From Clostridiales bacterium (GTDB lineage Bacteria; Bacillota; Clostridia; Caldicoprobacterales; UBA3941), in NCBI GenBank assembly GCA_012522165.1, contig JAAYKZ010000403.1, positions 1 through 14,422 on the forward strand: 14,422 bases of DNA. The letters run 5' to 3'. The notes beneath the pieces were generated by a model. That model was not told where the DNA came from and searched no databases. It saw only the letters and a program-made list of their open reading frames with translations. The position numbers and the translations under genes were made by a program. Shown here piece after piece: positions 6,476 to 12,720 of this stretch. Position 1 is the stretch's first letter, and every line of letters starts with the position of its first letter.

Positions 6476-9400
6476 AGGATATAAGCAAGGTTTTAGTAAT
6501 TGGCTCAGGACCTATTGTTATAGGGCAAGCTGCTGAATTTGACTATGCAGGCACCCAGGCATGCGCTGCTTTAAAAGAAGAAGATCTTGAAGTGGTGCTA
6601 ATAAATAGCAACCCTGCCACCATAATGACTGATACTAATATGGCAGATCATATTTATATAGAGCCTCTAACTCCTACTGTAGTCAAAAAGATTATTGAAA
6701 AAGAAAAGCCCGACAGTTTGTTACCAACCCTTGGAGGGCAGACTGCTTTAAACTTAGCTATGGAGCTAGCTGAAAGTGGTTTTCTAGACGCACACGGAGT
6801 TAGGTTGCTTGGCACATCTGTAGAGTCAATAAAAAAAGCTGAAGATCGAGAAAGCTTTAAAAAAACCATGGAAAGTATTGGCCAACCTGTTGTTCAAAGT
6901 GCCATAGCTAAGGATATAAAAACAGCTATAGATTTTGCAGAACAAATTGGGTACCCTGTAGTAGTTCGTCCTGCCTATACTTTAGGTGGAACTGGTGGAG
7001 GTATAGCTGAAAATCGGCAGGAACTTATCTCTATAGCCCAAGATGGTATGCGCCTAAGTCGGGTGGGACAAGTATTGATAGAAAAATCAGTGGCAGGTTG
7101 GAAGGAGATAGAATTCGAGGTTATTAGGGATGGGGAAGGAAATTGTATAATTGTTTGTGATATGGAGAATATTGACCCTGTGGGCATTCATACAGGGGAT
7201 AGCATAGTTGTGGCTCCCTCCCAAACTCTAAAGAAGCAGGAATATGAAATGCTATATAAAGCATCTATTGATATTATAAATTCATTAGGAATTCAGGGTG
7301 GGTGCAATGTACAATATGCTTTAAATCCCCATACGTCAGAATATCATGTTATTGAAGTTAATCCACGAGTTAGCCGGTCCAGTGCTCTAGCTTCAAAAGC
7401 TACTGGTTTTCCTATAGATAAGGTAACCACAAAGATAGCTTTAGGTTATTCCCTGTATGAACTAGATGGAAATATACCTGGCCAAAGCTGTGCTTCATAT
7501 CAGCCTGATTTAGATTATATAGTGGTTAAAATACCTAGATGGCCTTTTGATAAGTTTGTAAAAGCTGATAAGACTCTAGGCACAAGGATGAAAGCTACAG
7601 GAGAGATTATGGCCATTGGCAAAAACTTTGAAGAAGCATTACTGAAAGCTGAACGCTCTCTGGAAAATGATACGGATGGATTAGGCGTATTTTCTAGTTC
7701 ATTAAAGAAGCTTACACTTAAAGAATTAAATGAAAAACTAACTGAGAAAACCGACCAGCGCTTATATATAATAGCCGAGGCTATTAGGCGGGGAATTACC
7801 GTAGATAAAATACATACATATACAGGTATTGATAAGTTTTATCTCTATAGCATAAAAAAGATTATTGATATGGAAAAAAGGCTAAAAGCCCATACTCTAG
7901 AATCTTTGGGCAAGGAAATACTATTGGAAGCCAAAAAAATGGGCTTTTCTGATAATGTCCTTGCTAAATTTTATGATGTTCATTGGCATGAAATAAAGAA
8001 ACTAAGGCAAAAATGGGATATTTATCCCGCTTATGAAACCATTATTCCCTATGTTCAAGATACCAATTCTACAGGCAAATATTACTATTCCACCTATAAT
8101 AGTGAAAATAATACAAGCTACTTATTTAATAATAGTAAAAGAATAGTCATACTAGGTTCAGGCCCTATTCGTATAGGTCAAGGTATAGAGTTTGATTATT
8201 GTTCCGTTCATTGTGTATGGGCTCTAAAGAAACTAGGATACCAAACCATTATAATTAATAACAACCCGGAAACTGTTAGTACTGATCCCAATATAGCTCA
8301 TAGGCTGTATTTTGAGCCCTTAACTTCTGAGGATGTAATAAACATCTTGGATATTGAAAAGCCTGTGGGAGTTGTAGTTCAATTTGGCGGACAGACTGCT
8401 ATTAAGTTAGCTAAGGCAGTAGAAGAGGCGGGGTATAGTATATTGGGAACATCGCTAGATTCTATCAATAGGGCTGAGGATCGAAAAGAATTTGATAAAT
8501 TATTATCTTCGCTGGATATATTAAGGCCAGAGGGTGCTACTGCTTTCACGGCAGATCAAGCAGTGTCAGCTGCCAGAAAACTAGGCTATCCAGTATTAGT
8601 CCGTCCTTCATATGTACTAGGTGGGAAGGGAATGGAAATAGCATATAACGATGATAATGTAAGGGAGTATATGGACATAATCAATTTATCTCATCAAGAT
8701 CACCCGGTACTTATAGACAAATATATAATGGGCAAGGAAATAGAAGTGGATGCCATATCAGATGGTGAAGATATTCTAATACCAGGGATAATGGAACATA
8801 TAGAACGGTCAGGGGTTCATTCAGGGGATAGTATATCCGTTTATCCTTGCCAGACTTTATCAGCACAAATTATTAATCAAATAATTGAATATAGTCATAA
8901 ACTTGCTAAGGCGTTAAGGGTTAAAGGGCTCATTAATATTCAATATGTTGAATACGGGGGCAGGGTATATGTCATTGAGGTAAATCCTCGATCTAGCCGT
9001 ACAGTTCCATATCTAAGTAAAGTTACTGGAATCCCTATGGTAGAACTTGCTGTAAAGGCGAGTTTAGGGTATAGGCTCAAGGATATGGGATATGGTACAG
9101 GATTGTATGAAAAGAAGAAATATATTGCTGTTAAGGTACCAGTATTCTCCTTTGAAAAATTACCCTTAGTGGACACAAGCTTAGGCCCTGAAATGAAATC
9201 TACTGGGGAAGTGCTAGGGATTGGAAAGAGCTTTCCTGAAGCCCTATACAAGGGAATGCTAGCGGCAGGGTATGCCTTTCCTAGAGATGGCAATGTCCTA
9301 ATCACAGTGGCGGATCCCGACAAGCAAGAAATTGTGCCCATTGCATCTAAGCTTTCAGACCTGGGATTGAAAATCTTTGCAACATCTGGCACGGCACTTA

Positions 9401-9684
9401 CATTACATTCTAATCATATTGCTGCCAATGTTTTAAGGCGCGTAAATGAAGATGAACCCAATATAGCCAGCTTTATAAAAAATAGAAAAATAAATCTTAT
9501 CATCAATACTCCTACCAAAGGGAGAATTCAGGAGCGGCATGGTTTTAAGATACGAAGAATGGCAGTGGAGCATTCTATTCCATGTATTACTACATTGGAT
9601 ACAGCAAAGGTGTTTGTAGACATAATCCTGCTTGGAATGACAGAAGAGGAGATGCAAATTTATTCTATGGAGGTAATAGTATAG
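6463..9684 (+). CDS. carB: Carbamoyl phosphate synthase large (ammonia-using) subunit
   Basis: The 1073-residue protein is an intact carbamoyl phosphate synthase large chain, making carbamoyl phosphate from bicarbonate, two ATP and ammonia. It shows both homologous halves: GSGPIVIGQAAEFDY with RPAYTLGGTGGG in the first, and GSGPIRIGQGIEFDY with RPSYVLGGKGME in the second. Each half ends its ATP-grasp domain with IEVNPR. The last 130 or so residues form an MGS-like allosteric domain (TSGTALTLHS, NTPTKG) where UMP or other effectors would bind. I choose the ATG at 6463 because AAAGGAG at 6448-6454 precedes it and MPKDKDISKVLVIGSGP matches the usual N-terminus; an in-frame ATG at 6415 would add 16 residues but has a weak ribosome site. 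The partner gene carA is missing here, so ammonia must come from a glutaminase subunit encoded elsewhere or from free ammonia. It may also serve arginine synthesis. Confidence 0.95.
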   Translation: MPKDKDISKVLVIGSGPIVIGQAAEFDYAGTQACAALKEEDLEVVLINSNPATIMTDTNMADHIYIEPLTPTVVKKIIEKEKPDSLLPTLGGQTALNLAMELAESGFLDAHGVRLLGTSVESIKKAEDRESFKKTMESIGQPVVQSAIAKDIKTAIDFAEQIGYPVVVRPAYTLGGTGGGIAENRQELISIAQDGMRLSRVGQVLIEKSVAGWKEIEFEVIRDGEGNCIIVCDMENIDPVGIHTGDSIVVAPSQTLKKQEYEMLYKASIDIINSLGIQGGCNVQYALNPHTSEYHVIEVNPRVSRSSALASKATGFPIDKVTTKIALGYSLYELDGNIPGQSCASYQPDLDYIVVKIPRWPFDKFVKADKTLGTRMKATGEIMAIGKNFEEALLKAERSLENDTDGLGVFSSSLKKLTLKELNEKLTEKTDQRLYIIAEAIRRGITVDKIHTYTGIDKFYLYSIKKIIDMEKRLKAHTLESLGKEILLEAKKMGFSDNVLAKFYDVHWHEIKKLRQKWDIYPAYETIIPYVQDTNSTGKYYYSTYNSENNTSYLFNNSKRIVILGSGPIRIGQGIEFDYCSVHCVWALKKLGYQTIIINNNPETVSTDPNIAHRLYFEPLTSEDVINILDIEKPVGVVVQFGGQTAIKLAKAVEEAGYSILGTSLDSINRAEDRKEFDKLLSSLDILRPEGATAFTADQAVSAARKLGYPVLVRPSYVLGGKGMEIAYNDDNVREYMDIINLSHQDHPVLIDKYIMGKEIEVDAISDGEDILIPGIMEHIERSGVHSGDSISVYPCQTLSAQIINQIIEYSHKLAKALRVKGLINIQYVEYGGRVYVIEVNPRSSRTVPYLSKVTGIPMVELAVKASLGYRLKDMGYGTGLYEKKKYIAVKVPVFSFEKLPLVDTSLGPEMKSTGEVLGIGKSFPEALYKGMLAAGYAFPRDGNVLITVADPDKQEIVPIASKLSDLGLKIFATSGTALTLHSNHIAANVLRRVNEDEPNIASFIKNRKINLIINTPTKGRIQERHGFKIRRMAVEHSIPCITTLDTAKVFVDIILLGMTEEEMQIYSMEVIV

Positions 9685-10484
9685 TGTATAGACACAGTGT
9701 AGAGATTATTGAAAATAAAAAAATAGCATCCAATATATACAAAATGACTATAATTTCAAATCATGTAGCCCAGACAGCTAATCCCGGTCAATTTATTCAT
9801 ATTAAAATTCCCTATGATGAATCTCTTTTACTTCGCCGCCCCATAAGTATAAATGGAGTAAATAGGGATCAAAACTTAGTAGATATAGTTTATCAGGTGG
9901 TAGGCAAAGGTACCAAAATTTTATCTCACTTAGTAACAGGAGAAAAATTGGATATCTTAGGTCCTTTGGGCAGAGGATTTTGGATTCCTAAAGGGACTAA
10001 GAAAATATATATAGTAGGCGGAGGCTGTGGTGTTGCCCCTATTAGGTTTATAGGTGAAAGATGGAATCATTTAGATATTACTTCATTTTTAGGATTTCGT
10101 GGACAATCCTGGGCATACCAGATTGATGAATTTGAAAAATTCAGCATAAAAGTTTTCCTTTCATCGGATGATGGAAGTATAGGATTTAAGGGCCCCATAA
10201 TTTCCTTGTTAGATAAGCAGCTTAGCATAGATAAACCTGATTTAATAATGGCTTGTGGACCTATTCATATGATAAAAGCTTTACAAAAAACCCTTATAAA
10301 GTACGATATTCCTTGCCAAATTTCTCTGGAAGAGCGAATGGGATGTGGCATTGGGGGATGCTTGGTCTGCACCTGTGCCATAGGTAGCAAAAATAATTGG
10401 AATTATAAGAAGGTATGCACCCATGGACCAGTATTTTGGAGTGAGGAGGTTATCTTAGATGGAGAATTTGAAACTAAATGTTAA
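9684..10484 (+). CDS. pyrK: Dihydroorotate dehydrogenase electron transfer subunit (FAD, 2Fe-2S)
   Basis: PyrK accepts electrons from the FMN of PyrD and passes them through a 2Fe-2S cluster and FAD to NAD+. The 266-residue protein has the FAD-binding RRPIS at 51-55, the nucleotide-binding GGGCGVAP at 112-119 and a C-terminal cluster motif with Cys221, Cys226, Cys229 and Cys245 (CGIGGCLVC then VCTHGPVF). The length fits B. subtilis PyrK (about 256). The reading frame is open further upstream, but I place the start at the GTG of 9684, which shares its G with the carB stop (TAGTG). GGAGGT at 9669-9674 is the ribosome site, and an earlier start would need an overlap of about 100 bases with carB. 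The end overlaps pyrD by 26 bases, as expected for two subunits made together. Confidence 0.94.
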   Translation: MYRHSVEIIENKKIASNIYKMTIISNHVAQTANPGQFIHIKIPYDESLLLRRPISINGVNRDQNLVDIVYQVVGKGTKILSHLVTGEKLDILGPLGRGFWIPKGTKKIYIVGGGCGVAPIRFIGERWNHLDITSFLGFRGQSWAYQIDEFEKFSIKVFLSSDDGSIGFKGPIISLLDKQLSIDKPDLIMACGPIHMIKALQKTLIKYDIPCQISLEERMGCGIGGCLVCTCAIGSKNNWNYKKVCTHGPVFWSEEVILDGEFETKC

Positions 10485-11373
10485 TGTAGCTGGAGTTCAT
10501 TTTAAAAATCCCCTTATAGCCGCGTCAGGCACTTTTGGATTTGGGTTGGAGTATAAGGATTATATAGATTTAAACCAATTAGGCGGCATATCCGTCACGG
10601 GTCTAACACTAGAGCCCCGCAAAGGGAATCCGCCTCCAAGAATTGTAGAGACCCCATCTGGCATACTAAATAGTGTAGGATTGCAAAATCCGGGAGTTGA
10701 ATATTTTATAGAGTCAGTGTTACCTGAACTTAAGCAATATAATACTATAATTATTGCCAATATTAATGGAAATAGCCTGGATGAATACTGCCATATGGCA
10801 TCAAGATTGCAGCAAGCGGATATTCATATGTTAGAATTAAATCTTTCCTGTCCCAATGTCAAGCAGGGAGGAGTATCCTTTGGTACAGATCCCAAAATGG
10901 TTTACTCTATTACAAAAGCTGTAAAAAAGCATTCCTATCAACCCCTTGTTGTTAAATTAACACCAAATGTTACTGACATAACCGAAATCGCTTTGGCGGC
11001 TCAACAAGGAGGCGCAGATGCTATATCTTTAGTAAATACCTTTCTAGGAATGGCCATAGACGTTAAAACTAGAAGACCTGTTTTAGGCAATATAACAGGA
11101 GGATTGTCGGGACCTGCCATCAAGCCTATAGCCCTTAGGATGGTATGGCAAGTTTCTAAAGTAGTTGACATTCCTATTATAGGAATGGGAGGCATAATGA
11201 CAGGGCAAGAAGTAGTAGAGTTTCTATTGGCAGGTGCTACAGCAGTATCTGTAGGTACAGCTAATCTTGTATCACCTAACTCCATGATTGAGATATTAAA
11301 TGAGCTTAAAAACTACATGGTTAATAATAAGATATTTGATATCCATGAACTTATTGGCGGGCTTATTGTGTAG
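10459..11373 (+). CDS. pyrD: Dihydroorotate dehydrogenase, class 1B catalytic subunit
   Basis: PyrD oxidises dihydroorotate to orotate with FMN and, together with PyrK, forms the NAD+-dependent class 1B enzyme of the cytosol. The 304-residue protein carries the expected landmarks: ASGTFGFG at 22-29, EPRKGNPPPR at 52-61, SVGLQNPG at 72-79, NLSCPNVKQGG at 128-138 with Cys131 as catalytic base, VKLTPN at 165-170, VNTFLGMAID at 192-201 and NITGGLSGP at 211-219. Cys rather than Ser at 131 and the pyrK neighbour establish class 1. One oddity is Thr47 in ISVTGLTL, where relatives known to me carry a Lys next to FMN (ISTKGLTL, IMVKATTL). AGGAGGT at 10444-10450 precedes the ATG. Apart from Thr47 nothing looks degraded. 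Confidence 0.94.
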   Translation: MENLKLNVNVAGVHFKNPLIAASGTFGFGLEYKDYIDLNQLGGISVTGLTLEPRKGNPPPRIVETPSGILNSVGLQNPGVEYFIESVLPELKQYNTIIIANINGNSLDEYCHMASRLQQADIHMLELNLSCPNVKQGGVSFGTDPKMVYSITKAVKKHSYQPLVVKLTPNVTDITEIALAAQQGGADAISLVNTFLGMAIDVKTRRPVLGNITGGLSGPAIKPIALRMVWQVSKVVDIPIIGMGGIMTGQEVVEFLLAGATAVSVGTANLVSPNSMIEILNELKNYMVNNKIFDIHELIGGLIV

Positions 11374-11532
11374 TAGCTAAATCCTAGAAAAGCATAAAGA
11401 AAAGATAGTGTTAACTAGTAACGAAAATGTATAATAAAAAGTAACCTTAACTAAGCTGTTAAAACATAAATTGAAACACATAACTTATAAAATGGTAAAT
11501 ATAATGGAGGATAAAACAGGAGGTTAAATATA
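11374..11532 (+). promoter_or_regulatory. pyrD-pyrE spacer with a possible promoter
   Basis: This 159-base AT-rich gap is the only long break within the biosynthetic cluster. It contains a perfect TATAAT at 11430-11435, but the best -35 at 17-bp spacing is the poor AGTGTT (11407-11412), so a separate pyrE promoter is possible rather than shown. I see no terminator hairpin with a T tract and no PyrR-binding loop. AGGAGGTT at 11518-11525 is the pyrE ribosome site. Confidence 0.35.
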
Positions 11533-12105
11533 ATGAACAAGGAACAAACTATGAAAATTTTCAAAGATAGCGGAGCTTTGACAGAAGGTCATTTTCTATT
11601 AACTTCTGGGAGACATAGCAGTAAATATATTCAGTGTGCAAAAGTTTTTCAGTATCCCCAATATGCCCAGCAACTAACAAAAGAGCTAGCATTGTACTTT
11701 AAAGATAATGAGGTAGACATAGTTATTGGACCTGCTATTGGAGGAATTATTCTAGCCTATGAAATGGCACGATGCCTTGATGCAAAAAGCATTTTTAGCG
11801 AGAGGGAAGATGGTGTTATGCAGCTGCGCCGTGGTTTTTCCATTCCCAAAGGATCAAGGGTGTTGGTGGTAGAAGATGTAGTAACTACTGGAGGCTCTGT
11901 AAGAGAAGTAATAGAACTAGTTAGTAGATTAGAAGGAGATATAGTTGGAGTAGGGAGCCTGGTGGATAGAAGCAATGGCAAAATAGATTTTGGAGTTAAG
12001 TTTCATTCCCTTTTAACCTTGAATATAGAGTCCTATGATGCTGACTCTTGTCCTTTGTGTAAACAAAACATACCTATTATAAAACCAGGTAGCAAAAAAT
12101 TATAG
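11533..12105 (+). CDS. pyrE: Orotate phosphoribosyltransferase
   Basis: PyrE joins orotate to PRPP to give OMP, the substrate of PyrF. The 190-residue protein has the phosphoribosyltransferase PRPP loop VLVVEDVVTTGGS at 110-122, the substrate-binding LTSGRHSSKYIQ at 23-34 and GPAIGGIILAYEMAR at 66-80. The segment FSEREDGVMQLRRGF and the C-terminal DSCPLCKQNIPIIKPGS resemble the subgroup often labelled PyrE_Therm rather than the E. coli form. The ATG at 11533 has AGGAGGTT seven bases upstream. It follows pyrD after 159 bases instead of overlapping, so its expression may be partly independent. No terminator is obvious after its stop. Confidence 0.94.
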   Translation: MNKEQTMKIFKDSGALTEGHFLLTSGRHSSKYIQCAKVFQYPQYAQQLTKELALYFKDNEVDIVIGPAIGGIILAYEMARCLDAKSIFSEREDGVMQLRRGFSIPKGSRVLVVEDVVTTGGSVREVIELVSRLEGDIVGVGSLVDRSNGKIDFGVKFHSLLTLNIESYDADSCPLCKQNIPIIKPGSKKL

Positions 12106-12369
12106 GTGTATGAATTATAGGATTAGGAGCAAACTATCTATGAGAAATCTAAACTAAATTCTTACGCTAGCTCAATAAGTATCATTATATAGAATATAAA
12201 CATAATAGCTAAGAACATTAGCCTCAGTACTGATTTGGAGAAAATTAAAAGCTAAGTTTTCTAAATTCAAATCAGCCAAGACATTTATTAATAGCCATTA
12301 TAAATAGTTAACGACTACTATCATGCTAGTACAACAGATTGAATTTTTCAAAAGGAGTGGGAAATATCA
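12106..12369 (+). other. 264-base spacer between pyrE and the small gene, with one long inverted repeat
   Basis: No coding frame of convincing length is present. The main structure is an imperfect inverted repeat at 12230-12275: CTGATTTG (12230-12237) pairs with CAAATCAG (12268-12275), and AGAAAATTA inside it can pair with TAAGTTTTCT across a small bulge, with AAAGC as the loop. No T tract follows, so it is not a standard terminator. I see no convincing promoter, T-box or riboswitch core. The ribosome site of the next gene (AAAAGGAG, 12350-12357) lies at the right end. Confidence 0.5.
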
Positions 12370-12660
12370 ATGCTGGATAATATTTTGGATCAAAGAATAC
12401 TTAGAGACGGATTGTATGATATTACATTAACTTTGCACGAAGACGAATATTTTGCAGCCTATGACCATATTAGCCAAGAAAATGCCAAAGAAATAGTAAA
12501 AAACTATTTAGTACGCCGTCAGGACGATGGACGACCAGAAAATATAAAAATTAAGCATAACAAAAATCAGAGGATTGTTACCATTGAGGCTAATTTATAT
12601 TATACCGGCAACGAAAAGACTACTTATTCGCCAAGAAGTCATGACTATATAAATAATTAA
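12370..12660 (+). CDS. Small conserved-looking protein of unknown function
   Basis: I do not recognise this 96-residue protein. It is rich in charged residues, has no signal peptide and no membrane segment, and contains no cysteine. The first half looks mixed strand and helix (DGLYDITLTLHEDEYFAAYD, then QENAKEIVKNYLVRRQ). The second half has alternating patterns suggesting two beta strands (ENIKIKHNKN, RIVTIEANLYYTG) and a polar tail. An AAAAGGAGTGGG ribosome site at 12350-12361 precedes the ATG with somewhat long spacing. Base composition matches its neighbours. It stands alone between pyrE and the convergent rqcH, 264 bases after pyrE, so it need not belong to pyrimidine synthesis. The clean frame and good ribosome site argue that it is a real gene; any function is open. 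Confidence 0.7.
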   Translation: MLDNILDQRILRDGLYDITLTLHEDEYFAAYDHISQENAKEIVKNYLVRRQDDGRPENIKIKHNKNQRIVTIEANLYYTGNEKTTYSPRSHDYINN

Positions 12661-12687
12661 AGAGAATAATCGTTGTACTAGTTCAAT

Positions 12688-12713
12688 AACTATTGCAATG
12701 GCTATTGATAGTT
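12688..12713. terminator. Possible weak bidirectional hairpin between convergent genes
   Basis: AACTAT (12688-12693) pairs with ATAGTT (12708-12713), and inside it CAAT pairs with ATTG around GGCT, with a two-base bulge. It sits in the 60-base gap between the small gene and the convergent rqcH, where both transcripts should end. There is no T tract on either strand, so termination by this element alone is doubtful. Confidence 0.25.
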
Positions 12714-12720
12714 GGCTATG

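Noticed and set aside
8618..8635. GGKGMEI in the second ATP-grasp half of CarB instead of the GGRAMEI of E. coli
   Set aside because: GGQGMEI-like forms occur in clostridial CarB as I recall, and the preceding RPSYVLGG with its key Arg is intact, so it is probably normal variation.
8940..9392. 150-codon open frame on the minus strand within carB
   Set aside because: It lies wholly antisense to a strongly conserved coding region and has no recognisable domain; it is a by-product of the carB codons. The same holds for the antisense frame at 2785-3138 within uraA.
9582..9683. Upstream extension of pyrK from an ATG at 9582
   Set aside because: It would overlap the carB MGS-domain coding region by about 100 bases, has no good ribosome site, and adds residues unlike PyrK. 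The GTG at 9684 has GGAGGT at proper spacing.
11504..11527. Seven-codon frame MEDKTGG just before pyrE, considered as a leader peptide
   Set aside because: It has no ribosome site of its own, no regulatory codon run, and no attenuator hairpin around it.
12098..12121. Direct repeat AATTATAGG (12098-12106 and 12113-12121) at the end of pyrE
   Set aside because: It is only nine AT-rich bases and likely by chance; no attachment site or mobile element is associated.
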